A stretch of 64,000 nt of DNA from Sipunculus nudus. Lineage: Eukaryota > Annelida > Sipuncula > Golfingiida > Sipunculidae. Below, one piece after another: positions 13,101-28,100 of this stretch (its first letter is position 1; the number at the start of each line of letters is the position of its first letter). The DNA lies in NCBI GenBank assembly GCA_026874595.1, contig CM049314.1, positions 8,486,729 to 8,550,728 on the forward strand. Reading direction: 5' to 3'. A model generated the notes under the pieces. It saw only the letters and a list, made by a program, of their open reading frames with translations. It was not told the DNA's origin and did not search any database. The translations under genes and the position numbers were made by a program.

Positions 13101-14661
13101 TAAGACCATCTCTACCAGATCATGGATGTGATAGACATGGAGGTGTAAAACCAAGTCATTGTAAAGGGAGACACTTGTTTGTAACAAATACTTAAGCTGT
13201 CTGCAGTGTACGTGTCTGATTCATAATTAACCCAGGACAATGACCTTTCACACAGAAATCTACAGTTGCATCTCACCGATATCTAAAAATTGAAACCCTA
13301 CACAAATGATATATTGATACACTTCAGTCCTTTCAATATGAGCACCAAACATAAAATGAATTCCAACATAATATCCATTACAAAAAATGGCTTCTCCTGT
13401 AGCTCTCGTTGAAAATCCAAGAATGGAAGATGGCCTGCATTTGATACTTTTTGTCATGATGACTAAAGTTTTTTGTTCTTCCCTACAGGTTCAACTTGAT
13501 TTGACACAAAAATGGCCACTAAAGAGAACTCACTAACACCTATTTGAAAGCCAACTTGCAAGTTTCTAGCCCTTATTCTGAAACAAGCTGACTGGCAGGA
13601 CACATGGAAGACAAACAAGGACTTTTGACAGTTCAGTATGGCTGAAAGACAAGGGCTAAAGTGGAGGTTGCTATTAAAATTCCAAGCATGCACACACTAA
13701 AAATTTCAGAAAAAAAATTATGGACACCAGTCTCTTATAATTCATTGCAAGACATGATAAGAAGGTACTGCTGACTGGACTTAATTCTGGAATATAAGCT
13801 TATACAAGCCATTTATATTTATAGTCACCAAGCCCTAATGGGCAGAAATCTATACCAGCTCTGTGTTGGAAGTTGGCTGCAGCTACATATATCCATGAAA
13901 ATGGCCCCATTAATAATACGAGCTATAATCATCCAAGGAAAACATACTCTGAATGCCAGCAGTGTGTACAGGAGTGATTATCTGTGGTCAGGCCTCACTG
14001 GGATCAAAACTACATGATATTGATAGATGACTTATTCTTGATCATTTTATTAAAATATGATTATCTAGGGGTACCTTATTACACTGATAATGTCACAGCT
14101 GTTTATAGGCTGAGAGTATAACAGCATGTTTATTGCTGATATTTATGAATTTGAGGAAAAACAGTCCCAAGTGAGCAGACTGTTTTGATCGTCTTAAAGG
14201 TACTCAAAGAGTGGTCAGACATAATATTTACATCCTCTAGGACATTAAAGATCCCAGAGAAATCATGGCAGCACATCCCACAGACACAAAAAAAACATAT
14301 CAGGGCATGTGTATGAAAAGTCTAGAAATACATGATTAGGTGGAGAAATGAACCAATCAATCCATGTTGAGACTGTCATTTCAAATTTGATTTAAAATAA
14401 GGTGAAGCAAGGTCAAACTCATCACATGAAAGAACCTTGTGACCAGAAAAGGACGTACGTTTTTGTGATCCTGTGTAATGGTATTTTTGAAAAGTGACAC
14501 ATCTGTACCTGAAATTAAACTTTTCCACGCAGTTAAAACAATAAAACATCATGCCACGGACAAAATATGTGATTATATGCCAGGTCCAACAGTCTTTTAT
14601 ATCATCCATAGTTGACATTTTCCTCATAAAACCCTTCTGTGAACTCTATTAGCCATAATGC
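9739..14661. other. Gene-free stretch between repeats
   Basis: Apart from the (TA)n at 10084, nothing is recognised. The GC-richer 12180-12460 part carries an 81-codon minus ORF without any family resemblance. Confidence 0.55.
10084..10150. repeat. (TA)n microsatellite, 67 bp
   Basis: Uninterrupted TA dinucleotides in otherwise unremarkable intronic DNA. Confidence 0.99.
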
Positions 14662-15734
14662 TTAGGCGTAAAAAAAAAATTTCTTTGTTTCCGGTTACCC
14701 GACTGACCCTAGATTTACTGTGCGACCCTGAAATTTTTATTTCGATTCTGACTGCAAAACCAGTAAAAGTCGAGGTTTCCGCGTGGAATTTTTAGGTGAA
14801 GTACGACTTATAATGTCGACAACTTTAATCTGTCATACAGATACAAATTACGATATTCTGAGATCGTCACTGGCAGTTCAAATATACCCGTGAAAACGGC
14901 GTGTGGACGGTCATATTCATAAGTGGGTTCGTCAGCTTAGAACGTAGTTCTGCGCAACAACTTTTTTTTAATTTAAAGGAAGCAGATAAAATCAAAAGTG
15001 TTCCACTGGAGAAATAAGAAGCTTCTTTCAAGCTATGAACGTGGCCTCCTCCGCGAATGTCTGATAGCCGTGACCCGTCTGAGAACTGATTCGAGATCAT
15101 TCAAATTTGCCCTAAGCCCCGAAAATTTGCATCTTCCGTAAGGCCTCATCACAGGCGCTTGAATAATTGTTGGTACAAATTTGGGCTTTAACAGTTTTCA
15201 ATCAACTATACAAACCATCCCTACCCTTTTCTAAGCGCTAAACCAGTAAATAATGCTTGTCAGTTACTTCTTTATATAAATATACACAAGGCTGGCATCT
15301 TCATTTGCAACTGGTTTGTATCCATTAATTGGTGCAATCATGGTAGGCCCGCATTGAATTTTTTGTTATCTTTTGATTGACTTTAAACAAGAAATATATA
15401 GACTGGTACCCAGCACAATTGAAAGAGCCTAATCGCCAACTTTAATTATTTGTCAGCGACCAGCTGATCATTCCTTGAAAGTTACTTCGCTTCACTTCTT
15501 ATAAGAGATTGAACAAACACCTATTTCTCCAAGAGAAAATGGTTCTAATGGGTCAATATTTGATCATACTTTACACGGATTGGCACAGATATGCATAAAA
15601 AATTCTATTTACCATTTTATTCTGAAAATATGTCGCATAAACTGAATAAAAAAAAATAAAAAAAATTCCCTACCTACCTACCCTATTTTTCTCTGGCATG
15701 TAATTGGAAACAAAGACCTTTTTTTTAGGCCTTA
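14662..15734. mobile_element. 1.07 kb TIR DNA element (MITE-like), coding-free
   Basis: Left terminus TTAGGCGT followed by A10 and 'tttctttgtttccggttac' (14662-14697). The right terminus, reverse complemented (15734-15698), is TAAGGCCT followed by A8 and 'ggtctttgtttccaattac', about 80% matched over ~36 bp. Interior is CpG-richer on the left ('gtcgaggtttccgcgtgg') and ends in 'ctacctacctaccc'. The 77-codon minus ORF inside has no recognisable product. Confidence 0.7.
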
Positions 15735-18700
15735 TCGACTATTATGACATTCATGCCATGACTTTTTATTTTTTTATCTTCAAAGGAAATAAAACAGCAG
15801 GAAGAAATGCTGGTAAAGGCAGAGCATAACTCATACAAAGAAGGTCCAACCTGAATTTCAAACAAATATTGTTCATAAGAAAAAAACTTGCAATAACATT
15901 GTAAAGACTCCGCAGTGTTGCCATAAACTGTGATGATGGCCGCGAATCCTGGTGGACGGTAAGGAATCATTGCAAAGTGATGATGCGATGACGTGTCTTT
16001 TTTTGGCGTGATGCAAAAAGTCTTAGCCTGTTGGTGTCTTGTAATTTTCTGGGACACTGCATCTTTTGCCGCTTCCTGTGGGTTTAGTCATGAACTGTAA
16101 TCATGAAGGTGGGATGTGTCTCATTTACGGGAAAAACATCTCCCCAGGCACTGAACAGGAATAACTTCCACGAAATACAAGATCTTCATGTCACGTATAT
16201 TTACATCGTCTACAGCCTAAAGCAAACTGTGATAATGGATAATATCATCTCTTACTGTAATTGGGAAACACTTATTTTTAATTAGAACTGACAGAAAATC
16301 AATTCTTTCATGAAATAAACATTGTTATATAGATTTATAATTTTTTCACTTTTTTTTATTTCAATGATGTTTAACTACAATGATGATGCATAATTAGCAT
16401 ATTTTTATAATACTGACTTGGTAGTTTTTTATTTTCTTTGGTGAATATTTTTATTTATTTTTATTATTTGTTTTTTTTTAATATTTAACATTTTTATATA
16501 TTCAATATTACTTTCAAAATTAAGATTTTTGTTAACATTAATCTTGTGATTACTCAAGTTCAGAATTCGTCTAATATTGGAGGATTCTAAAACAGCTAAC
16601 TCATATTTAGACATACTCTAACAGTAAAGACACTGTTAAATGTTTAATATACATGAAATAGAGGATCTTTTTCCTTAAATCATATTTGTATTTGTCACTA
16701 ATCATTCTTAAACTGTTTGCTTCCTCCTGTTCACAAGTGGAAATAACCATGCACTGGGTGCCAAAAATAGTGATAAACAAACAACCACATTCCATATGGT
16801 GGCCATACAATACAACTATACTAATCAACACTTTACAAGTTTCAATAATTATTTCTTCTGTATTTCTTTTTTCATGTTGCTGCAGTACTCCTTGTTTGGG
16901 AGCTGTAATGCATTTGCAAGATTGAATTTCTGGTCATGCAGTCTTGTTATAGAAAACTGTCATCAGTGGACTTTGTTTGCTCACACAAAGGGCCTGACCA
17001 AAATATAAAGCCGGTGATATGGAGAGAGTCCATGTATTGGGAAGTTATTGGTCAAAATGAACCAACAGCACGAGATTATACACATATTATGATGACATTT
17101 ATGTACCTTAAACTGTCTTGGGAAAATTTCATCATTACTTTTCCCTAGTTAATCCCATGATCAATGTCTCCTGAGTCAACTGGTTTGCATCGAAATTACT
17201 TTCTATGGAATAACCACTACCACCAGCTTATCTACCCCTGTAGACACCTGGCAATTTTGTTGTTCAAAAATGCCTACTTAAACAACTAGACTGACAAACA
17301 CTTTCAAGTCTTTGTGACAGGGTTCTTTACAAAGTCCTACATGTTCCAGCTACGCATGTCTTCTGTCTAGACAGTAATTTTTTTTGTTTATCAGGTCATG
17401 GGACTATATTATTCATGCCCATTCTCCAAAATGAAACAATCTTTGTGATGTTTTCACAAAACACTGATTATTATTGCTGTCAGCCCCATGAATTTTCCAC
17501 TTGGGATCAATGATGTTCTTCTATTTAATGTACACAGGAAATCTGTTTATAAGCCCCGCCGACCCTCGTCAGAGGAGACCAGTAAAGGTGTGAGAATCAC
17601 AAACTGATAATGATACAAACAAAAGCTCCATCTTCTAAATATTTAATTATGTTCCTATAAAAAGAAGGGCCGGAAAACATAAACAAGAGTGGCAAAATAC
17701 AACAAATCAATTAAGCATTCTTCTAAGTTTGATGTCTACTCAGCTGTTAACTTATTTTTATTTTACAGCTGCTAAAGATTTTTTTTTTAACTTGAACTTT
17801 ATTGACCAATAATAAATATTTAATAGAATGATGAGAAAATACAAATGCAACTTTCATCTAAAAAAATTCCTCATTACTGCATATTCAGAAAAAGCTAGGC
17901 TAGATTTTAAAAGGAAAATAATCAATTAAAATAATTTTGATACAAAATACCTTTTTTGTAATTCTTTAACACATAAAAATATATTTTCAGAAATAGTTAC
18001 TGAGAACTGAAAGAATGGTGGGATCAGATTTAACTTAAATATCATGAAACTGATTTATAAGACAGAATTTATAATGGTGGTATAATTTGTGGTAAGCCCC
18101 CCCACTCGTAGGTTATTTTTGATCCAAAGTTGGGGTTTCTGTTTATCTGGTTTCAACAGACAATAAAAGCGTTCAGTTATCTGAAATCTGATATTAGTAA
18201 GCTGGAGGCATAAACTATATACCTACTAATCCCTCAGACATTGTAAAGATAAGGAAGATAAACATATATTGCTTGTTGAGTGTAGCTTACAGTGAGCCCC
18301 TGAGCATGACATGTATAGAACGCAGGTCGTAATCTTGTGGGTCACTCTATATCTGTATGGCATCTGCAACCTGAAAAGAAACCTGGGTCCAACTGAGCAT
18401 AATTACCCCATAGTCTATTAAATATTGCCATAACCTGACCAGTATCATAAGATTCCTTCCTTTATTTCTGTCATTTTAAGGGGCCTATTCTGATATTTAA
18501 TGGGTTATAACTAAAGATAATCCCTTAAACTGATTATAAAAAATATGCCATAAAAACGCCAAATCACTGCACACAGGCTGTTCATTTTGTTTAGATCTAC
18601 AATTATATCTATTTTTAACATGGGGTACCCACAGATATAATAAAAACACATTCAAAGAAGATATCTGGCAGCATGTCAGACCACAGTTTTGCTATGGACA

Positions 18701-21700
18701 TTTTGCTACTAGCAAACTTTCATCTTCCACACATATCCAACCAATTACCTTAGCTAACATGGGTTTTCTGTTTGGCAAAAATGGTGCATGTACCGGTATC
18801 ATGATAACCAACAAACTGTAGTTCACAAGCTCATACATCCAGGCATTATAATAAATTTTCTGAACAAGAATTTAGTAGAGTCCAAAACATTTGTGCAAAT
18901 TAAGCCAGAAATGACATTAAAATTTTTAAGAAAAGGTATATGAATAGCTGGTTTTAAAGTCGAAATGGAAGATGAAGGTATTTAGCATTTGCTCGCAAGT
19001 CTGAAGTTCTTGGACAAAATTTATAATGTTACACTTTGGAATAGTATTAAATGCATCTTTCATTTTATCTGGCAGCTATACCTGATTGAGTTAATTTCCA
19101 TGTACCTACTTCAATTCATAACAGTTATAAATATAAAAGAATGCTGTTTATTTGGTAGCAAATGGGAGCTAATCTTTTTTATTTAGAAAAATGATCAATT
19201 TGTTTAATGGTCATGGTCTTTGTAGAGTTCCTCTAGAGTTCCATGGACTAATCACCACACACTCAATGTCTGTGTCTCATGTATAAAACAATATGCAGCT
19301 AAAATCACTGGAGAGAGAAAGAAAAATGTAAAGAAAAAAATGATGGCCTGAAACACCCGCCTGATTGTCTTTTTTTTCTCTCACAGAGATGAGAACATTC
19401 CTTGCCTTTCCCTGTTCACTGGTTTCAACTGTGCAGACAACTGATTTTTTTCTTTTTAGAAATAAGTCTACAAGGAAGCTTGCCATGTATGTTGTGGTCA
19501 GTGTATTGCATTTTTCATTAGCCTGGGCTGTGATATAAAAAATATAGATATAGTGTGACACTCAGAAAAAAGTTTGTCTGAGAGGTAAATGCAATACACT
19601 GTTCATTAAAAAAGTTGTTCAATTCGATAGTGTCATTTTCTATTCACAGAAAAAAATCATTTGGAAGCACAACCATTGGTTTCAAATGACGGTATGTGCA
19701 AAAATAAAAAGAATGAGTTATCATTTATATATACAGAGAAGGATATGGGCAATTAATACTAATAGTGGATATTTCACTTTCAAAGATGCTGACCACATAA
19801 TCCATTAACAGATCCTTTGTTAAAGACCAACTCTTGTTAATTAAAGAAACATAAAAGTCACTTCAATAATGTTTTTTATCTGTATGTGCAGAATTACTGA
19901 ATTTGAAGTTATCTCTCAAAATTGAATTTATAAATTATTCTTTGTACCCCAGAAAGCACCCCTCACTCCTCCAGCGTGCTGCTCTAGGCCAAGAGATGAC
20001 CTTTTCTGGAGGATTCTAGTGAGCTTTAAGTTGCTACTTTAGGGAAAAGTTTCTTTCCTTGGCCAATATTTATGGACTTGGGAGACCCTCACACATTTCA
20101 CGCTATCATCAAGCGAGGTGGCAAAATAATGGTGACCATAAGTTTTTTAGGTGAGAAGGGCTCATCCCTTCCATTTTTTCTCAAAGATATCTCTAAAAAA
20201 ATCCAGAGGTGGGGACTCATTACGGTGGGGGCTTGCACTATGTCGAATAGGGTACTGTGTATTCAGGAGGTGCCTCAACAGGTTCTGAGTACATACTTCT
20301 AAGACAGTAAGTTTCTTATTTTACAGAATTCTGACAAATTGCAACAAATTTATCTCAAGAATGCAGCTTAACTATAACTTGGAATCAAGTTGCAACGATG
20401 GTGTTTGTAGTGGTAACAAGTATCTGGAGATCATACTTCATTTTAATTAGCACATACCAGAAACTTCTGGTAGTGCCCTGAACATTTCTTTTCTTCCATG
20501 TTCTTATGAAGGCTTCAAGGGGATGTTGGTGGGGAAAAAGCAATAACCGAGGATTGGTCACATTTGGTGGCCATATGGCCCTAATGAACGTGGAGATTAT
20601 GCTATTTGACAGTGATGGGTCTAATAACATTTCTACCTTCATCAGCCTGACAAACTTGATCCTGCAACAACAAGCTCATCAACATCAGCCAGGGAAGTAA
20701 TCTCTTGTACCAGAGAGTCAGAGGGATGGACAGGGTAGGAGAGAGATAGGAAAGAAGTGATGGTAGAGTCAATGATCAAACTCTGCAAATAATATTTGTA
20801 TTCAGTCCACTAAACAACCCTAGAAACATTAAATTCGCTTGGTTAGGTGGGGAACTAGATACATACATGTATACTGTTTCAATATGTCTGATAATTATAT
20901 AAATTGTTAAATATATTGAAGTATGTAACAAAGAAAAGAATAGTCCATACTAGGTAATGAACACTATATATATATATATAATAAGGCTGCAGTCAAATAA
21001 AAGTAGTATTAAAAGAACTTATGACAGCCTTATAGAATCATTCTTCTTTATTACCAAAATACAAAAAAAATAACACCATTAATCAGTTCAAACTGGGGTA
21101 TCATTCATCTGTCCAGAGTGCAGTAGTAATTTCACAGTTGTTAATCTCTCTGTTTCAGGTAAAAGGCATATACAAATCAAGTGCCCACTTGCTGAGAAAG
21201 GATGCAGCTAGGCTGGCTGCGGTAAATGCTCTAACTGTTGAACCAGGTTTACAAACAGTTGTAAGCTGACCAGCTATAAAATCTTGCCCAAGGGGCACCT
21301 ACAGAACAGCCACAATGTGGTTCAGCAGCCCTGGCCTATAGACCACCAGGCACCATACCTTTACCTATAATTGTTCATGCCATCAGGTGGCCAGGTAACA
21401 GTTATTTCTCACAGTCTGATGCTGCTTTCATCTACAATTACTTCCCTAACAATCAGCTTCTCTAAATCAATCTACCACAGTACTTGGTTGATGGATTACC
21501 TTAAAGAAGAACTTTACTTTTATATGTCAGATTTGACAGAAAAATTCTTCAGTGAAATTATTAATGTGAGTGACAGGAGTTCCAAGGTGGTCTGAAACCC
21601 AGCAGTGCACACCCTCAAATGGGTGTCAATCTTTGGGAAAATTTACATGGTAACTGCTTGAATAAATCTTGAGACAATATGTATGAAAGGAATTCTGAGA

Positions 21701-24700
21701 TCTCTTCCTGTCTGCCATATTGTATTTCTGATGGGTCTAAAATTTGATAGTGCACATTCTTTCATGAGTGTCAATAATAACACAATGTTCAATTCAATGC
21801 AAATGTTATTGAGATAACATGCAAGAAAGAGAAGGACTGACAGGCAGAATACAAGATTACTGTAGGGCACCTGCCGAGGCAGGGCCCTAAAAAAAACAAA
21901 GGTCTTTATATTGGTTAGAAAAAATAAAACAAAATCATATTAGGTAATGATTTATTAAGCAGCCTGTACATAAGCTTACCAGGTATGATCTAACACCAGC
22001 AGCAGAATGACCATGGGTAATAAATGGAACCACAGCACAACGTTAACAGTTAAAGCCATAGAAAGTTCACTTAAAGCTGCTGTTAGCAGACATAAACAGA
22101 CAGCTAACAGTGATTGTTGGCCCCTCCCCATTCATCAAAGCTCCACTTTACACAGGCAAATCTGATTTTGTGCTGGACAGCTCTAGCCCTGCAGAATGCC
22201 AATCAGCCAAGCTCTGTGTACATTAAAGCAGATCCCTAGTACTAAGGTTACTGTGGCTTCTCTGAGGGATAATAAACAATGACCTACCAGAAGAAGAACA
22301 AAGGACTTTCCAAGGAAAGTATTTTGGGAATTTAAAATGCAGTGATCATCCTTCCTTCATAAAAAGAACAAACAAGGACTATATCCTGCTGAAACAGTTT
22401 GGGAACTAGGAATTACAGCAGCTTTAACTAATTAACCTTCTAGGTATATAAAACCTTTCACTGTCTTTGTGGAAACTGAATGGACCTGTTTATGTTTAAG
22501 TTACCTTTGGGATATGTCTCTACATTATCATGAAATAGCAAATTACCACAAGTTTTATGTGCAACACTGTTCCTAAAATTCATGTCATGTCATGGAAGTC
22601 TATATTTAAAGGAACTACTAATGTAAAATCAACATGCCAGTGAGGACCTTTTGAAAACTAAGTACACAAATGGGGAATGCAAATGGCTTTCTTCCCAAAA
22701 TCCAAACCATTTGTTTTGAAAATCAACTTTATAAGGAACAGCCAATATCAAATACCATACCTTTGATTTATTTATAAACCATTCATACGATAGATGCAAT
22801 ATTCAGATACTTCATTCTTACTCCTGCTTGACCATATTGATATGATGCTTCACACCTTGTTCCAAATGGGTTAGCTCAGTCCACAGAAATACTAGTATTA
22901 TATCAGATAGATGGCTTGGACAATTTGAAAAACACCAAAGAAACTTCTCATTTTAACTACCTAAACCAGCTTTAATGTTATTTAATGTGACAAGATAGTG
23001 GTTCCTTATTTTAAATGGTTTACCTGACACAAATTCACTCAGTATTCATGCTACTGGACTGTGGTATTTCTTAATGAGTAATTTACATTTATCTAAGCGA
23101 ATACTAAACAGATTCTAACTTTGGAACAGAGCTTCCTTTATTTCAAATATCATATTCTGCATGTGTATATTCAAAATCGTGGACTGCATAAATGTAGCAG
23201 GCTGTAGTTAATAAACCCATGACAGATAAGTAATACAATGTCTTATTTACATAAAAAATATCTACATTATATTTAGTTGAGTGAAAGGACAAATTGATTT
23301 CCCTGCAGGTGGCCCCTTACATATCTGACATATCCTGGCACTCAGAAACTTTCACATGCGCATCTTAACCTCTGTAAATTTTTAAAAGCCTTTATGATAT
23401 AATAAAAGATTTTTAACAGCAAGCTTCAGTGAAATTCATGGATTTCCATGAGGGTCACTGCATGATAAAACATTTTTAAATTGCAATACCATACCATGCA
23501 GAAAATTTTCTAGTACATTTTAGGATTCCATAAATTGGGCTTATCTGGACTCTACATAAACGCCCACTTACAGTGTTTAACTACAACATGTATCAGCTTC
23601 AGAGAAAAAGTACTCACGATAAATCAATTGTAACCAGCTTTAATGACATTATATTCAAAGAACATGCTACAAAGGGGGTAAACATTAGTCCAAAATCTGG
23701 GGTAATTGCTTGTTGAATGATTAATGATACAGATGTTAGGCTGACACATGTAAGAATGACTTCAACATTATGCCTCCCCCCTGTAAAACCAATATATCTC
23801 CCATTCTTACCCCATTTCACAATGGTGACAGCATCAATGATTTATTGCTGACCAAAGGGAAATGAACTCAATGAAGTGATCATGATAAAAGTGGCAAGGA
23901 GAACCTTAACTTGATCATTAATGTAGCAGTAAAGCATATCAACCACAAAAATGGTATTAATATCTGCATGCACAGGAAAGTGGCGTCTGTGATCATGCGA
24001 CTAACTTGCTCATTCATCCTGAAGTGATCCCCTCTTTTTACAAACCTAATAAAATATCACTATCCATGTGAAAGGAAAATGGGCCTTTAATACAAATTTG
24101 AGGTATCTAATCAAAGCACAAATTCCATGGCGAAGAATGAATTTTTCAAAAAGCTGGTATGCTTTCAGGCCAACAATCCAGCCATGAGCAGATGATGCAC
24201 TCAGGATTGCAATCATATTATTCTGTGACAGGAATAACTAGCATGGTGTCACAGTGCTGTTATTACCGGTACATTAAGTTTGTAACCAGAAACTTGGGAA
24301 GCGATGCCTGACAACGGTAACAGCCCCTGTAGGTGTAGACACTTTATAAGTGTGTATTGATAATTTAATTAGAGGCAAGGCTCAATTGAATCTTAACCTT
24401 CTTCTGCTCTGTTAATAAAGAGGCATAAATGAGGTATACACACATATATACACACACATAACAGACATTCAGAAATTGATGTCTTTCCACAGAATATTTC
24501 AACACCCAAAACCATCTACAACTCTTTCTCAACAGGTTTTTAATTAAACTGAAACAACTAACCATCTGGACAGAGGGATATTGTTTCAAGGTTTTTAAGA
24601 TTATAAGATAATAAATGACTAGACAAGTATTCGCTGTCTATATCACAACACATGGAGTATGCAGAAAAAATAAGTTGAAAAAAAAAGATTTATGATAAAC

Positions 24701-24839
24701 ATTATGTTACAGCACTTTGTCATGAGGAGAAGTGTTGGGACTGTGAAGGGATTATATATATTTATAAACTTTATTTATATTACCTGTAATGTAAAATTAG
24801 TTGTAACAACTAACACGAGGCATTCTCTATGGCTTAGAT
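15735..24839. other. Gene-free AT-rich stretch
   Basis: Scanned on the minus strand for the missing PSMD1 C-terminal exons (for example the FTQFWFWFP and NYVRQGAL segments) without success. Small ORFs such as those at 19277-19561 and 20385-20642 resemble no known family. Confidence 0.55.
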
Positions 24840-25127
24840 GGTGGTGTTTAGTAGTCTTTGGAGGTGAAGGAAACTGGAGAACCTGGAGAAAACCACTGGC
24901 TATGGATGGGCAACTACAACCTAGTCTCATATCTATGCTGGGGATTGAACCAAGTGAAGATGGCAAAGTTTAACCACCCGACTGTCCAGGTTAAAAATGG
25001 CCAGAGGATCACAGGCAAAGCCCGATGGCAAAAGTTTGTAACAACAGATCATCAAGGTCAAACTTATTTAACGAAGGCTGATATTTTAGAGTATGACCAC
25101 AGAGAGGGCTTTGGGCTATTTGTCTAG
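24840..25127 (+). repeat. Possible degenerate SINE-like or relic repeat
   Basis: GC-richer segment with 'ctggagaacctggagaaaac' and 'ggggattgaacc', a wording that recurs in many invertebrate interspersed repeats (from memory). It is open for 89 codons on plus but shows no domain I recognise. No second copy was noticed in this window, so the repeat call is tentative. Confidence 0.25.
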
Positions 25128-28100
25128 GTGTGTCTGATGAGTGAGGAACATTTATTGTTACCTGTGGTTGCCATGGCAACTAACATACCTGGAGATCCCA
25201 CACATCTGTGCTTATTACTTTGGGATTGATCTGTATACACTTCAGAAGGAAATCTGTCAAACAGCAGACATTAAGAGAACACATTATTGATGTGTCAGCA
25301 GGTATGTCCGACACAGAGGACATTTGTCGCCGGACACTCCGCAGGGCCATAATGAGGAATGCCTGGAGCCACAAATGTCCAAATACTGGTGATCTAGCAT
25401 TTGTTGACACATCCAAAAGGCCAACATATGTCAACAAGCAATGTTTTAAGTATCATGGGTGAGTTACGAAATGCACAACCAGGCTAGGAAAATGGCATCT
25501 TATTATAAAGCAGCAGGACATTTTGAATAGAATCACCTGTCTAATATATTTATTGTCTTATTCTAACCATGGGTATGGCTGCATCAAATATATTACTCAA
25601 CATTATGACAACATATGTTAATTTTTTTAATTTTTTTTTGTCAATAGCAAATTATAATTTTTATTTATTGTTTTTACCAAAATTTAAAATTATTTATAAA
25701 TTCATGAATATTTTTAAAATTATATATATATATAATTATATATCTATATATATATTATTTAATATAAATATCTATTATAAAAATAAATAATTAACAAAGA
25801 GTTCTTTTCATTATCACAGTCACTTATGTTTAACATAACTGCTGCTGTTTTAATATCCCTCACTGTAGGAGTGTCAAATGTCACCTCATTTTATTATAAT
25901 TAAGAAAATAATCATTAACTAATTACAACAGGGGAGAAAATACCTAAGAAAACATTTTTTAATATAAGTGTAACCATTAAGGGAACACCAAGAATTCAAT
26001 CACTCTATGTGTATTAATATTGGAATCTTTTTTTCAAGTAATACCCAGCTAGAAAGAAGGGAAAAGCAACCATTAAGACAGTAGCACTGAAGAAATTTAT
26101 ATTTTTATTGGGTCTGGGTGGAGGGGTTGTGAGTTGGGGGTACATTTCCATAATCAATGAAAAGATCCTCAGGTGTTGTTGAAAATGTGACACTATCTAC
26201 ACCGACCATGCATACAAATCAAGCCAATCCCAATCTAACAGCTCCAGGGCACGGAGTCACAAAGATGATGTCACAAGCTGTCCTCATTTCCTGTAGTCGC
26301 TCAGTGGAAGAACCGCAGAAATAATCCAATCCACGGAGATGTTCAGTGGGAGTGATCAGATATTTTGTTTGTTTTTCACCATCTTCTGGTACAGTTGACC
26401 TGCCGTTATGTTTTTAAGCGACCTACGCTTGTTTTTTATTGTCCTCTTAACGACTTAAATCTTGAACCAAGCTGGTTCAGAAGACACCTTGTGGGCGAGA
26501 GCTGAGAACAAATGGTGTTAATGCCACCACTTGACCCTAGGGAAGAATGTACAAAGACCTTCTCCCACGCTGCCTGTTTCTCCATCAGCATTTCATACAA
26601 AAATCACCCTTCATGCTGGGAAGCCCCCACAAACATTACGTTATCTGGAAGGTTACAAACCACATAACCTCAGCACATTTTAAATAAACTAGTATATCAT
26701 GTTATTTTTCATTAATTTCTTTCCTGACCTTTGTAAAATAATTACATTATTTGAAATCATACATTCTTTTCACACTTCATATTATGGCAATGTAAACTGC
26801 ACAAGATAACCCAAGACCTATTGTAACAGCATAACATCTTTTTTAATAAGCTTTTATTTATTTAACCATATCACTAATTCCTATTCAGACCATCTATTAC
26901 TGGTAAGATATTCATATTTATTGGTAAGAGCCCTAAAAGTGATACATAAAGTTCAACCTGCAGCCAATAAATGTTGCTGCCTACAGCAATAGGAAACTGA
27001 TTACCACATCTGTATACTTTATTAATGTGTTCTCTGCTATCACATTGTTTTATATTCCAAAATTTTTATAGGAAACTGGGTCTTTTTTTAGATCTTATAC
27101 TACTGTGTGAAATGCTATATGGTTCATTTGAAAGATTTTGTCACCAAGATTTATAAATATTCTTTCGTAAGTGTATGCTGCTTGTTTGTATTCCCATCAT
27201 GCATCTTTGTCGAGTTTTATCCACCAAATGTCACAATATTATTGATCTCAGACATTTAACCTCCTGAAAAGATTGTATGTGCGGTGGTATGTGACATCTG
27301 TCCCTAAAAAATATCCTCGAGGGACCAATTAAAATGGAATCTGGTGACAGAAAAAGTGATTGACATGAAATATAAATGCATTTAATGGGATTTGTTATAT
27401 ACCTAGAATGGAATGCAAGAAAAGAGACTCTAAAATATCAAAAATATAGAAATTTCAAGAAATAGCTTATACTAGCTTTACAGATGACATTTATTAATTG
27501 GAATATCTCACAGGATTTTAAAAGCAATGTTTGGTGTCTTTGGATCATATTTTGGTAACAGTATCTTTGCATCCTCTGCAACATTTGCCCGGCTGTTATT
27601 AATCTTTTAACTAAAATGTGCAAAATTAATATAAACCCTTTGATTAATAAGAGTCCAGAATTCCTGTAATGGTTCACATACTCACAACCTGCTCAGTGAA
27701 TAGGGTAAGTCCCTGATATTTGCATATCAGTGAGCCACAGATTTAGTGACCATCTCATTTGCACATCAGCAGTCGGCAAAACACACTTCTGACCAAGCTT
27801 CTACTTATTTATAAATGTGTTTGTTTGAACAGAGCCTGACCTTTCAAAAGAGGCACAGATTTTTTGTCAGTCTGACCAGAATTTTTGACATTCTATCAAT
27901 TTTAAACATATTCAAGGGATAACACCATGCAAGAATTGCAAGGAGGGGTTTTCAGCCACAATAATGGTTCATTAGGAACACCAATCTACGGGTTGCCTTG
28001 ACCTTTGCAAAGATAATCTTTGGTGGAAAAGGTACTGCTCCAAGTATGTGGAATAAGGCTAGGATAAAAACATACAAATATCCATCCAGTCTCCAGGATA

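Noticed and set aside
25208-25462. Overlapping 84/85-codon ORFs on both strands
   Set aside because: Open on both strands over the same bases with no recognisable domain; cannot be distinguished from chance.
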